DNA of 64,000 nucleotides, taken from assembly GCF_018982885.2 (NCBI RefSeq), contig NZ_CP081848.1, positions 992,001 through 1,056,000 of the forward strand, read 5' to 3'. The position numbers and the translations under genes are program-made. Positions 8,852-17,093 of the stretch are shown one piece after another. Below the pieces are notes generated by a model that was given only the letters and a program-made list of their open reading frames with translations, was not told where the DNA came from and made no database searches. This DNA comes from Polymorphobacter megasporae (GTDB lineage: Bacteria > Pseudomonadota > Alphaproteobacteria > Sphingomonadales > Sphingomonadaceae). The stretch's first letter is position 1; each line of letters begins with the position of its first letter.

Positions 8852-9234
8852 GGGTGCCTCCGCCCAACCGAGGCCGCCCTGCGAAGTTCTCCATCATCGA
8901 CTCTCGCGTTATGCGGGCAATTCGCAACGGCGTTAGCGTGCCGATCGAATGGTCCATCGACCGCCCCAGACAGGGTTGCGACGCACTTAGATCTCCCGGC
9001 AGCAGGAAGGTCTTGATCTGCCATCTGCCATCTGCCGTCGGGCAGGTCGCGATAGCGGATCGCCATCCCTTCCTTGACGGCGAACACCGAGCCGGGTGCA
9101 TCGCCTTCGCTCGCCACGTCGATATCCGCTGCGAAGCATTCCTCGCCGGTCGTAAGCGTTTCCAGAAAATCCCGGTCGGATCGCGACAGCTTAGTGGAGT
9201 TCGACAGCTTGCGAGCCAGCGGATTGACAGCATC
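8852..9234 (-). pseudogene. decayed, truncated Crp/Fnr-type regulator
   Basis: From 9234 leftwards the frame reads DAVNPLARKLSNSTKLSRSD, and further on EGMAIRYRDLPDGR, matching the cyclic-nucleotide-binding region of the intact regulator at 14924-15826. It then shifts frame. The homology resumes as IKTFLLPGDLSASQPCLGRS, DHSIGTLTPLRIARITRESM and MENFAGRPRL, after which it ends. The helix-turn-helix half is missing. The shift coincides with a tandem AGATGGC repeat at 9016-9036 that is absent from the intact copy. No start codon with a ribosome site remains. This is a dead duplicate. Confidence 0.8.
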
Positions 9235-9833
9235 GTGCCGCGGCCACCCTCCATCGACTGCCCACAAGGCCGAAGACTGGCCACGAAGTCCTCCCTCGGC
9301 GAGTTCTAACGCCATTTGCGAAGTTGTTCCACCTGCCACGAAGCAACTAGACCGGTCCACCAGCGTTAAAACGCCATCCTGCTCGTCTTCTGTTCGACGC
9401 TCGTTTAAATATCCTACTACCGGGCGAGAACCCTTCTAAAACTGTGTGACGGGTGATTACAGCGCAGGAAACGCCAATTAGTGCTGCAAAAGGTGCGTTT
9501 CAGACGAGACTGCTGTCGTCTGCCTGAAGGAAATTCGTTGCCCACCGGGCATGGGATCCGTATCAGCGGGCTGCAGTGTCGGCAGGGACGCCACCTTGGC
9601 TGCCCTGAAGGTTGCGGACATCGGCGGATCTGGTCCGGAGCGCCGAACGCCGTGGCAAGCCCCAAATTTGTCGCCGTAAGATGTCCGACATCGGATGACC
9701 GGGGACGGACCTGCTTGACGATGGCGTCTCGGTCGACCCTGGGACTATGTCCGGCGAATGCAGGAAGCTGGCACCGAGGCTGACGAAGCATGACTGATTA
9801 CGAACCTCGCGATGAGCTGAAGGCTCAGAGCCG
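9235..9833. other. non-coding stretch upstream of marC-like gene
   Basis: About 600 bases with only short open frames that lack protein-like composition. It probably contains the promoter of the rightward MarC-family gene and degraded sequence upstream of the dead crp-like gene. No repeat, RNA gene or terminator was recognised. Confidence 0.4.
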
Positions 9834-10517
9834 ATGAACGCAGATCCTCTGCCTTTGACCAGTTGGATCGGTGCCTTCCTCCTGGCCTTTCCCGCGTTGT
9901 TCTCGATCGTTAATCCGTTGGGCTCGGCGCTCATCTTTAACGACGTGACTGCGGACCGGTCGCAAGCCGAGCGGCATCATCTCGCCACCCGGATCGCGCT
10001 CTACTCGGCAGCCGTCCTGCTCGGGTCTCTGTGGCTCGGGGGCTACCTCCTCGCTTTCTTCGGCGTAAGCCTCGGAGCGTTGCGGATCGCGGGCGGCCTC
10101 GTCGTCGCCGTCCGGGCCTGGGAACTGCTCATGCAGCCTCAGGAGCACGAAACACGCAAGGCCGATGCCGCCGCGAGCGCGCAGGACTGCTTGGACGATG
10201 TCGCCTTTTTTCCGCTGACGATGCCGTTCACCACCGGACCGGGCTCGATCGCGGTGGCGATCGCACTGTCTTCACAACGGCCTGCCGAAGGGGTCGGCAC
10301 TCTCTCCTTCTTCGGCGGGGTGAGCGCGGCGGCACTGTGCATCGCCGCCCTGATATGGCTCTGTTACCGCTGGTCGGACCGCGTGGGGCGGATCCTCGGC
10401 CCCAGCGGTGCAAGGGTCGTCTCTCGTCTCGTCGCCTTCCTGCTGCTCAGCGTCGGGGTGCAGATCATCGTCACGGGCGTGGAGAGCCTCGTTCCAATCA
10501 TGATGAGAGTCACGTGA
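9834..10517 (+). CDS. MarC family integral membrane protein
   Basis: A 227-residue inner-membrane protein with six predicted helices. The N-terminal FPALFSIVNPLGSALIF stretch and the central FFPLTMPFTTGPGSIAVAIA segment carry the conserved Asn-Pro and Pro-x-x-x-Gly-Pro-Gly features of the MarC/UPF0056 family. The family is named after a gene next to the E. coli marRAB locus but has no proven multidrug role. The start is an ATG at 9834 just after the TGA-containing sequence GAGCCGATG. It stands alone, convergent with the DUF417 gene across a strong hairpin at 10651-10688. Confidence 0.85.
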   Translation: MNADPLPLTSWIGAFLLAFPALFSIVNPLGSALIFNDVTADRSQAERHHLATRIALYSAAVLLGSLWLGGYLLAFFGVSLGALRIAGGLVVAVRAWELLMQPQEHETRKADAAASAQDCLDDVAFFPLTMPFTTGPGSIAVAIALSSQRPAEGVGTLSFFGGVSAAALCIAALIWLCYRWSDRVGRILGPSGARVVSRLVAFLLLSVGVQIIVTGVESLVPIMMRVT

Positions 10518-10650
10518 TCCCCGACCCGGTACGGGATCATGATGTCGCAACGCACGCGAACAGTGCAGACCCTCGGACGACTCGCGGATCATCCCCTTCT
10601 CCGCCGCACGCGTCTTTGAGACGAGTCAAGCAGGGACGCATCGGGTATTC

Positions 10651-10688
10651 GGACCGCACGCCCCCGGGGGGGCAAGGGCGCGCGGTCC
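10651..10688. terminator. hairpin downstream of DUF417 copy 1 and of marC-like gene
   Basis: GGACCGCACGCCC pairs with GGGCGCGCGGTCC across a short GC-rich loop. It lies 9 bases beyond the DUF417 stop and between two convergent genes, as expected for a bidirectional terminator. There is no long T run. A closely similar hairpin follows DUF417 copy 3 at 16518-16551. Confidence 0.6.
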
Positions 10689-10696
10689 GGCGGTTG

Positions 10697-11233
10697 TCAG
10701 CGCAGGCGCTGACGACTGCTAGCTTCCACCAAAGAACGGCCGGCCAACCAGAGGCAAGCCGCGAAGAGCACGATGTCCTTAACGAGGAACGACCCCGGTG
10801 CCGTGGACAGGTTCAGCGTGCCCTCATGGCCCGCCGCGATCACGCCGGGGGTGGTGAACATGCAACTTAAGGTGAGGATGAAGGACCAGGCACCCATCGC
10901 CCCGCCTAGAACCGAGGCACGGGGGTCGACGAAACGGGCTGCGATCAGCAGGCCCGTGACGATCTCGAATACGCCCAGGAACCTGGCACCGCCCTGTACG
11001 CCGAATAGCGCGTAGAGCCACGAGATCAGCGGATTATTGGAGATTATCGGTTCGAGCCCCGCCGCTTCGAAGGGTGTGAACTTCATGCCGCCGAACCAGA
11101 GGAAGATGATCGTAAGAGCGATCGTGATCGTCCAGCCTCCGGCCCTTTCGATCGTGGCACCGAGGCCGATGACGGCCCTCTCACTTCCGGGATCGGTCTG
11201 GGCCGCGGGTGCACCGTATTTGGTCGTGTCCAT
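10697..11233 (-). CDS. DUF417/YkgB (RclC-like) membrane protein, copy 1
   Basis: A 178-residue inner-membrane protein with four helices. Family-typical segments are ALTIIFLWFGGMKFTPFEAA, EPIISNNPLISWLY, FEIVTGLLIAA and SCMFTTPGVIAAGHEGTLNL. The E. coli relative RclC belongs to a reactive-chlorine resistance locus, so a stress role is plausible but unproven here. It is strongly similar to the proteins at 16560-17093 and, less closely, 15819-16349. It has its own gene neighbourhood with no close downstream partner. Confidence 0.85.
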   Translation of the reverse strand: MDTTKYGAPAAQTDPGSERAVIGLGATIERAGGWTITIALTIIFLWFGGMKFTPFEAAGLEPIISNNPLISWLYALFGVQGGARFLGVFEIVTGLLIAARFVDPRASVLGGAMGAWSFILTLSCMFTTPGVIAAGHEGTLNLSTAPGSFLVKDIVLFAACLWLAGRSLVEASSRQRLR

Positions 11234-11809
11234 GGCGTGTTCCTCTGTGCTGCATGGTGCGGGGGCTCGACGCGGCGTTGATGCCCGACGACGGGACGGC
11301 GCCGCTCGAAACCAGGTCCGGACGTTCGGTCGGCGGGGAAAACTGCGGTAGCCCGCCGCGCCGGCGGTTCGTGCCGATCGCCGTAACGAACGGGATCCGT
11401 TCGGGCGGCCTGGGAACCAGGCGCGTAAAGTGCATGGCCGATTCGATCACCATCATAAACAAAACACCTGCGGGAATCGTCATCGAGGTCGTTTCGACCG
11501 CAACGGCAGACTTTCAGGGTCGAACATCCCGGTGCCTCAAGCATTCGGTGCAAGGACCTCGGCCTCTCGATCCAGTACTTCGGTATCATGGCGAGGATGG
11601 GCTTGATCACGCAAAGCGTGCCAGGCGAAATTACGAAGCAGGATAGGCTCGAAAATGCCCGCAAAGCGCTAGATCGACGTGGAATCAATGCTTTAATCCG
11701 GTGCCGAAGGATTTCCGACAGCCGCCGCCGCATGTAGGAATGGAGTCGCGCATGGATTGAAGGCGCGCCCACCGCCGGTCGGCGGACAGTAGCGGAGCGC
11801 GTTCAGACC
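11234..11809. other. intergenic stretch between divergent genes
   Basis: No convincing gene. It separates the leftward DUF417 gene from the rightward hydrolase-OsmC fusion, so both promoters should lie here. Short frames in this stretch have no recognisable similarity, and no clear palindrome was found. Confidence 0.4.
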
Positions 11810-13072
11810 GTGGCCAGCACCGAGTTCGCCTTTACGAACGACGCCGGCATCGCGCTTGCTGGGATCCTCGAAACCGGAAACGTGCCCGTCCGTGCATATG
11901 CCGTCTTCGCGCATTGCTTTACCTGCGACAAGACCTCGCTCGCGGCGGTTAAGGTGAGCCGCAGGCTGGCGCAGGACGGGATCGGCGTCCTGCGTTTCGA
12001 CTTCACCGGTCTTGGCGAAAGCGAGGGTGAATTCGGACGCGGGTTGTCGGGCGACGTCAAAGACATCGTCTCCGCCGTCGCGGCTATGGCGGGCGCAGGG
12101 ATGGCACCTCAGCTTCTTATCGGTCACAGTTTCGGGGGAGCGGCGGTACTTGCGGCGGCTGGGGCGCTCGGGGACGTGAAGGCGGTCGCGGTCATCGGCG
12201 CTCCCTTCGACGCCCGGCACATCCTCACCCATCTCGGCGACGCCCTGATCGACGTCTCGGGCGACGATCGCATCCCCGTCTCCATAGGTGGAAGGGAGTT
12301 CCTCCTCGGCTCCGACTTCGTCGACGACATCCGAGCGCAGCGTCAGCACAGCCGTATCGCCGAGCTCGGCCGAGCCCTGCTGATCCTGCACTCGCCGCTG
12401 GACGAGGTCGTCTCGATCACGAACGCTTCCGAAATCTTCCAGGCGGCGCGTCACCCGAAGAGCTTCGTCTCGCTCGATCACGCCGATCATCTGCTCCGAC
12501 AGGGAAGGGACGCCGTCTACGCCGCAGAGGTGATCGGGGCGTGGTCGCGCCGCTATCTCGACATCGCGGTGACCCAACCGGTGCCCCCCGTTCGTGGTCT
12601 ACGCGTCGAGGAAACCGGCATTGGCAAGTTCCAGGTGAGGGTCGTCAGTCGTTCCGGAAGTTTCCTCGTCGACGAGCCGACGAGCGTCGGAGGGCTGGCG
12701 TCGGGACCGTCACCCTACGACCTGATCGCGGCCGGTCTCGGGGCGTGCACGGCGATGACGTGCCGGATGTATGCGGATCGCAAAGGTTGGCCCCTGGAAC
12801 GGACGATCGTCGAAGTGGGGCATACCGGCAGAACCGTCACGTCGCGAGAGACTTTCACACGCAGGCTTGGATTCGAGGGTCGCATCGACGCGGCGCAGGA
12901 AGAACTTCTGCTTGAAATTGCCGATCGCTGTCCCGTCCACCGGACGCTTACCGAGGGAGCGGTGGTGGAGACGAGTCGGATCGTTGGCGAGCGCGACGAT
13001 GGAGCACCGGACATTCCCGACGATCACGCCCGGCAGGTCGCGGAGGCCTGCACCGATGCCGACACACAGTGA
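11810..13072 (+). CDS. alpha/beta hydrolase - OsmC fusion protein
   Basis: A 420-residue two-domain protein with a GTG start. Residues 1-250 form an alpha/beta hydrolase: nucleophile in GHSFGG (Ser107), acid in SPLDEVV (Asp198) and histidine in SLDHADH. Residues 260-400 form an OsmC/Ohr-type domain with the two reactive cysteines in LGACTAMTCRM (Cys313) and ADRCPVHRTL (Cys374). OsmC proteins reduce organic hydroperoxides, so the fusion may release and detoxify peroxidised acyl groups. The combination is a known architecture in Proteobacteria. The substrate of the hydrolase domain is unknown, and there is no signal peptide. Confidence 0.9.
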   Translation: MASTEFAFTNDAGIALAGILETGNVPVRAYAVFAHCFTCDKTSLAAVKVSRRLAQDGIGVLRFDFTGLGESEGEFGRGLSGDVKDIVSAVAAMAGAGMAPQLLIGHSFGGAAVLAAAGALGDVKAVAVIGAPFDARHILTHLGDALIDVSGDDRIPVSIGGREFLLGSDFVDDIRAQRQHSRIAELGRALLILHSPLDEVVSITNASEIFQAARHPKSFVSLDHADHLLRQGRDAVYAAEVIGAWSRRYLDIAVTQPVPPVRGLRVEETGIGKFQVRVVSRSGSFLVDEPTSVGGLASGPSPYDLIAAGLGACTAMTCRMYADRKGWPLERTIVEVGHTGRTVTSRETFTRRLGFEGRIDAAQEELLLEIADRCPVHRTLTEGAVVETSRIVGERDDGAPDIPDDHARQVAEACTDADTQ

Positions 13073-13407
13073 GAGCCCGACGACCCTGCCGTCCGCGGGC
13101 AGCGATGCCAAGCGGACGATGCTTGGAGCAGGTTCTCAATTCGTTCCACGCCTCTTTGAAGGTCCGCGGAGCCCCATCTCCATACGTCCAGCGGCCTGGT
13201 GCGGGCCACGACCGGACGTCTGCGCAGCCAGCGGGCCCGGCACGGCGGCGGCCTTGGCCGTCGTTCGGCGACCTCCCCTTCGACGATGGACGCGATCGTC
13301 TGTCGGCGGTCCCGTCCATCGTCGGCTGGTCAACGCCGTCCGGACCGGACGGCCCGAACGATTTTCAAGGGGTGTGCCGGCCGATTTGGTGAAAAGGAGA
13401 TCAACTC
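13073..13407. other. intergenic stretch after the hydrolase-OsmC gene
   Basis: No coding frame with protein-like composition and no recognised RNA or repeat. The downstream small gene has its own ribosome site, so a promoter may lie here. Confidence 0.35.
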
Positions 13408-13680
13408 ATGGACGAGAGCACCAGCGAAGACATCGGCGGCGATCCGCCACGCACTCACCCGAAGGCGCCAGAGCCCTGGAAGCCGATGTCGCCGCAATCC
13501 AACCTGGAGGGCAGTCTCCAGCGGGAGGATGCCCGTCGCTACGGTGACGACGAGTTTGACAGCCGCGTGAACATCATAGCGGGAGACAGGGTCCCGAAAC
13601 ACACCCCCGAAGCGGATCGCGCACGGGTGGCGCGCGAGCGTGGACGGCCACCGACCGTTCCCAGAGAACCAGACCGATGA
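13408..13680 (+). CDS. small hydrophilic protein of unknown function
   Basis: A 90-residue, highly charged, proline-rich protein without membrane segments or cysteines. It begins MDESTSEDIGGDPPRTHPKA and contains SLQREDARRYGDDEFDSRV. An AGGAG ribosome site lies 8 bases before the ATG, which supports translation. Such low-complexity acidic/basic proteins often accompany general-stress genes in alphaproteobacteria, but no specific family is recognised. It stands alone between the fusion gene and the VOC/SDR pseudogenes. Confidence 0.6.
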   Translation: MDESTSEDIGGDPPRTHPKAPEPWKPMSPQSNLEGSLQREDARRYGDDEFDSRVNIIAGDRVPKHTPEADRARVARERGRPPTVPREPDR

Positions 13681-13945
13681 TCGTGTGCGGTTCGATCGTC
13701 CCGCCCGCGTGATCATGCAGCGCCGGCGTCGGCGGCGACGAGTCCGGGCTCGGCGGGTCCGTCCTGCAGCTCTCTGACCGCAGGGCGTAGACCCGAATGG
13801 GGCTGGCCCGGACACTCCTGATTGAGGATACTGTTCGTCTGCCTGACGTCGCCCTGTCAGGTGCCATGCCGGTCACCTGGCGGTGTCGTCCGGTACCGGT
13901 TTGCCAATACGTTCGCCCACCATCTTCTCTTGGGAAACGGAAACC

Positions 13946-14172
13946 ATGGCCACGATCCCGATCATCAGCTGATCTCCGGCAGTGCGGCTGCGGCCGAGCA
14001 CGGGACGTTCCTCGGCAGGATGGTCAAAACCGGCATCGTCACCCGTGATCACGATCGATGCATGGCAGGCCTGTAGCGCCTCGGTGTCGGCCCTTGGCGG
14101 GTCTTCACCTTCAGCCCGGAGAACACGACTGATCAAACCTACCACGGGATGCCGCAACCTTTCGGCGCCTGA
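13946..14172 (+). pseudogene. truncated VOC (glyoxalase-fold) gene remnant
   Basis: The 5' third of a gene homologous to the intact one at 18087-18641. After a frameshift near the ATG (a missing C turns MAHDPD into a stopped frame), the sequence reads TFLGRMVKTGIVTRDHDRCM. A TAG at 14074-14076 interrupts it, then RLGVGPWRVFTFSPENTTDQ and TYHGMPQ follow. These match FLGRMVETCIVTRDHRRTM, LGIGPWRIFTFSPENT and ANQTYRGRPA of the intact protein. Homology stops near 14155, where an opposing SDR fragment begins. Confidence 0.85.
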
Positions 14173-14291
14173 TGCACGTCCGCGTCGGCGACGGCGACGG
14201 CGACGGCGACCGCGACCGCATAGCAGATTCCCCGGCTGCCGCCCGTGACGATGGCGGTCCTTCCGGACAGCTCGACGGATGGCTTGGACAT
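14139..14291 (-). pseudogene. truncated SDR gene remnant
   Basis: From an ATG at 14291 the frame reads MSKPSVELSGRTAIVTGGSR then GICYAVAVAVAVAVADADVH, the N-terminus of an SDR related to the intact gene at 7551-8333. The Rossmann glycine motif is damaged (GIC for GIG), and the segment after it is a simple Val-Ala repeat. After about 38 codons it runs into the reverse of the VOC remnant and stops. It lies where the SDR gene would be if this cluster matched the 7551-8794 cluster. Confidence 0.8.
14186..14215. repeat. GGCGAC hexanucleotide microsatellite
   Basis: Several head-to-tail GGCGAC/GGCGAT-type hexamers inside the SDR remnant encode the alternating Val-Ala run on the minus strand. The corresponding part of the intact SDR (YAIAKAFADAGAKVH) has no such repeat, so it probably arose by replication slippage after the gene stopped being selected. 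Confidence 0.7.
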
Positions 14292-14367
14292 GTCACTGGT
14301 TGCTTACGGCCCTATGCGGGCCGGATCGGGTTCGAAGAAAGGAGAAAGGCCGGTATAGCCCGACTGC

Positions 14368-14826
14368 CTACGCTGCTCTGGTCAGGACACCAGCTATGTC
14401 GGAGTTGCCAAGTGGAAGGACGCCGAGCTGGAAGAACAAGCCGAGCGTGTCCTCATGGTACACGTACTCGACGACCATGCCGTCTTTGAACCGGAAGATT
14501 TCCGCGCCGTATATGTCCACCGTGCGCCCGGTTCCGGGAATGCCGTAGAAGTCGCCCTGGTGGGTACCCTGCAACCGAAAACGACTGGCGACCTGATTGC
14601 CTTCGGAAAGAATCTCCACGACGTCTTCGCGGATGTCCGGAAAGGCGTTGCGCCAGAACTGCACGAGCGCCTTGAAACCCTCCCGACCCTTCGGCCAGCC
14701 CGGTAGGAAGTGACCGTGCTCGACGTCGACCGCGAAAATGTCGTCGATGCTCGCCATGTCGCCCATGTTCCAGCAGTTCGCGTAGATGCGTCGGACGGTC
14801 TCCTTTTGGCGATCCTGGTCGGTCAT
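14368..14826 (-). CDS. SnoaL-like / ester cyclase family protein (copy 2)
   Basis: A 152-residue NTF2-fold protein starting MTDQDRQKETVRRIYANCWN, closely parallel to copy 1 at 8336-8794 over its whole length, including HGHFLPGWPKGREGF, AFPDIREDVVEILSEGN and GIPGTGRTVDIYGAEIFRF. The ATG at 14826 is chosen because it matches copy 1; the in-frame extension to 14889 does not. It lies 97 bases downstream of the intact Crp-type gene, with which it is likely co-expressed. The function is unknown beyond the fold. Confidence 0.8.
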   Translation of the reverse strand: MTDQDRQKETVRRIYANCWNMGDMASIDDIFAVDVEHGHFLPGWPKGREGFKALVQFWRNAFPDIREDVVEILSEGNQVASRFRLQGTHQGDFYGIPGTGRTVDIYGAEIFRFKDGMVVEYVYHEDTLGLFFQLGVLPLGNSDIAGVLTRAA

Positions 14827-14923
14827 GCTGCTTCTCCTAAGCCGCGGATGCGGCCATTCTCGTTTGAAACCGTGCTTTTCCGCTCGCATCGACTGCTTAC
14901 GTCGATTCGACGGCTAGCATTGC

Positions 14924-15826
14924 TTAACTGGTTTGCCTCGCCGACCGGGCGACCGGGGCACCCGGAGATGCGTGTCCGATGCTCGCGCGTGCAGCAGATG
15001 GCTCGCGTCTCTCGAGTTCGTCGCAATATCGAACCACGTCGGCGGTCGCACCGCGTAGTTGCAGATAGCTCTGATCGAAGCAGGCGATGCCTTGAAGACC
15101 CTGGACATCCAGAAGATGGACGACCCGTCGCTCCATCGAGATCAGACCGCGTAATCGATACTCCTTCAGGATGCGGTTCACGTGGACAGGAGTGATCCCG
15201 AGAGTGTCACCGAGTTGGGTCTGGGTCAGCGGGAACTGGAACCGCCCTCCTTCCGCGAGGCCGATCGCCGCGTTGCGCCAGAGCAGCTCGCAAAACAGAT
15301 AGGCGATGCGTGCTCGGGCGTCGCGGCGCCCGAGCGAGACGATACGCTCGCGCAGCATCGCCTCCTCCTGCATCGAACTCCACCAGAGCGCTGCGGAGAT
15401 ACGCGGTCGGCGCGCATAGGTCTCCATCATACCGTCCCGGGAGATCGGCGAGATCCGGACGGGGGTCAGGGTGCCGATCGAATGATCCATGGAACGCAGC
15501 AAGAACGCGTGTGAATAGCACAAATCCCCGGGAAGGAGGAACGTCATGATCTGCCGTCCTCCGTCGGGCAGCATGCGATAACGGATCGCCATGCCCTCCT
15601 TCATCATGAACACCGATCGCGGCACGTCGCCCTCGCCCGCGATGTCGACATGAGCCGGAAAGCATTCCTCCGGCCCCGTGAGTGCGTCTAGAACATCGTG
15701 GTCAGATTGCGTCAGCTGCGCGAACTGCGACAGCTTGCGGATCAGCGGGTTGGAGTCCTCCGGTCGGGGGGGGCTTGCGGGCAGAGTCCGCAAAGCGTCC
15801 GACCGCACTGCCAGTGCTTCAGTCAT
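14924..15826 (-). CDS. Crp/Fnr family transcriptional regulator
   Basis: A 300-residue cytoplasmic regulator. Residues 20-150 form the cyclic-nucleotide-binding beta barrel (KEGMAIRYRMLPDG, TFLLPGDLCYSHAF). A long helix and a C-terminal winged helix follow, with recognition helix in LTQTQLGDTLGITPVHVNR. The cysteine cluster of true Fnr is absent. The ATG at 15826 lies inside the end of the upstream DUF417 gene (8-base overlap), giving translational coupling and removing an unlikely Arg-rich extension. The tail after the winged helix (about 60 residues) is longer than usual. It probably regulates the surrounding DUF417/SnoaL genes. Confidence 0.88.
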   Translation of the reverse strand: MTEALAVRSDALRTLPASPPRPEDSNPLIRKLSQFAQLTQSDHDVLDALTGPEECFPAHVDIAGEGDVPRSVFMMKEGMAIRYRMLPDGGRQIMTFLLPGDLCYSHAFLLRSMDHSIGTLTPVRISPISRDGMMETYARRPRISAALWWSSMQEEAMLRERIVSLGRRDARARIAYLFCELLWRNAAIGLAEGGRFQFPLTQTQLGDTLGITPVHVNRILKEYRLRGLISMERRVVHLLDVQGLQGIACFDQSYLQLRGATADVVRYCDELERREPSAARASIGHASPGAPVARSARQTS

Positions 15827-16349
15827 CGACCGGCTCCGCCGCCGGCCGCGGCCCGTAAACCCACGCGGGCGCGGCACGCCTACTGTCCGCGCCGCGCTGG
15901 GCCAGACTGATCGAGAGCATCAGCACCGACGTGGCCAATAGGACGATGTCCTTGAGGAGGAAAAGGCCGTCTGCCGACATCACCGGGGCGGCGTCGGGAG
16001 CGAACACGCCTGGAGTGGTCAGGAGGAAGCTAAGCGTAGTGAGGAAGGTCAGGCAGGACCCGGCAGCGCCGGCCAATGCGAACTTTGATCCAGCCCGCCA
16101 GAATCCGACCGCGAGCAGGGCGCCGAAGGTGAGTTCGGAGGCGCCGACCACCATACTGGCACCCTCGACGCCCAGAACGTTGAGCCATGAGGTTAACGGG
16201 CTGTTGCTCACAAGCGGCGCAATGCCTCTAGCTTCGATCGGCGAGAACTTCTGTAGGCCGAACACGATGAACACCGTGACGAGAGCGCTCCGCAGCAGGT
16301 GCTCGGCGAAGCGCTTGAAGGGTGACGAGGGTACTACGACATTCGGCAT
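15819..16349 (-). CDS. DUF417/YkgB (RclC-like) membrane protein, copy 2
   Basis: A 176-residue four-helix membrane protein of the same family as copies 1 and 3 but more divergent: VFIVFGLQKFSPIEARG, LVSNSPLTSWLNVLG and FLLTTPGVFAPDAAPVMSAD. Its stop overlaps the start of the Crp-type regulator, so membrane protein and regulator are made from one transcript. A link between envelope stress and this regulator is inference from that coupling. Confidence 0.82.
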   Translation of the reverse strand: MPNVVVPSSPFKRFAEHLLRSALVTVFIVFGLQKFSPIEARGIAPLVSNSPLTSWLNVLGVEGASMVVGASELTFGALLAVGFWRAGSKFALAGAAGSCLTFLTTLSFLLTTPGVFAPDAAPVMSADGLFLLKDIVLLATSVLMLSISLAQRGADSRRAAPAWVYGPRPAAEPVDD

Positions 16350-16517
16350 TATGATCGTTCCTTCGTCGACGGATCGAATGCGGTTCGACGGGTTCCGAAC
16401 CTCCTTGCCGCCAGCCCGGGCCCGGCTATTGCAGCCAGACGTGAATAGCGCCGGCGGTTCCTCGGAAGCCGCCGTCTAGGACTGGAGGGGCGCCGAAGGC
16501 AGCGAGCCTGGATTTTC

Positions 16518-16551
16518 GGACCGCGTGCCGAGGGGAAGGGGCACGCGGTCC
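16518..16551. terminator. hairpin downstream of DUF417 copy 3
   Basis: GGACCGCGTGCC pairs perfectly with GGCACGCGGTCC around a GAGGGGAAGG loop, 8 bases beyond the end of the gene at 16560. It matches in position and stem sequence the hairpin after DUF417 copy 1, so gene and terminator were duplicated together. There is no strong T run. Confidence 0.6.
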
Positions 16552-16559
16552 GGCGACCG

Positions 16560-17093
16560 TCAGCGCGAGCGCCGACGCGCGCTAGCTTCGACAAGCGACT
16601 GGCCAAGCAACCAGAGACATGCCGCGAAGAGGCCGATGTCCTTGAGCAGGAAGGCACCGGGCGCCGTCGAGAGTTCGAGCGTTCCTTCGTGCCCCATGGC
16701 GATGACACCTGGCGTGGTGAAGAAGCAGCTCATGGTGAGGACGAACGACCAAGCGCCCATGGCTCCACCCAATGCGGACGCCCGCGGGTCCACGACGCGC
16801 GCTGCGATCAAAAGGGCCGTAGTGATTTCGAATACGCCAAGGAACTTCGCGCCACCGTGCACCCCGAATAGGTCGTACAGCCAAGATATCAGAGGGTTGT
16901 TGGAGATGATCGGGACCAGCCCCTCTGCCTCGAACGGCACGAACTTCAAGCTGCCGAACCATAAGAAGATGATCGCGAGCGTGACGGTGATCGTCCACCC
17001 CCCGACCCTCGCGATCGTCGCGCCCAGAACAGGCGAGTCCATCTGACGCTTCGGATCCTCAATCGTGGCGGCACCGGGGCTGATCATGGTCAA
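16560..17093 (-). CDS. DUF417/YkgB (RclC-like) membrane protein, copy 3
   Basis: A 177-residue inner-membrane protein closest to copy 1: TLAIIFLWFGSLKFVPFEAE, VPIISNNPLISWLYDLFG, FEITTALLIAARVVDPRASA and FFTTPGVIAMGHEGTLEL are shared almost residue for residue. The start may be the ATG at 17093 or an internal ATG (MDSPVLGATIARVGG). It lies 210 bases upstream of copy 2 on the same strand, with its own terminator-like hairpin between them. Confidence 0.85.
   Translation of the reverse strand: MTMISPGAATIEDPKRQMDSPVLGATIARVGGWTITVTLAIIFLWFGSLKFVPFEAEGLVPIISNNPLISWLYDLFGVHGGAKFLGVFEITTALLIAARVVDPRASALGGAMGAWSFVLTMSCFFTTPGVIAMGHEGTLELSTAPGAFLLKDIGLFAACLWLLGQSLVEASARRRSR

Noticed and set aside
10031-10870. 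279-codon plus frame across marC-like and DUF417 genes
   Set aside because: A shadow frame, Arg-rich, spanning a terminator and a gene on the other strand.
14186-14215. Possible CRISPR-like repeat
   Set aside because: Uninterrupted hexamers without spacers; a coding microsatellite in a dead SDR gene.
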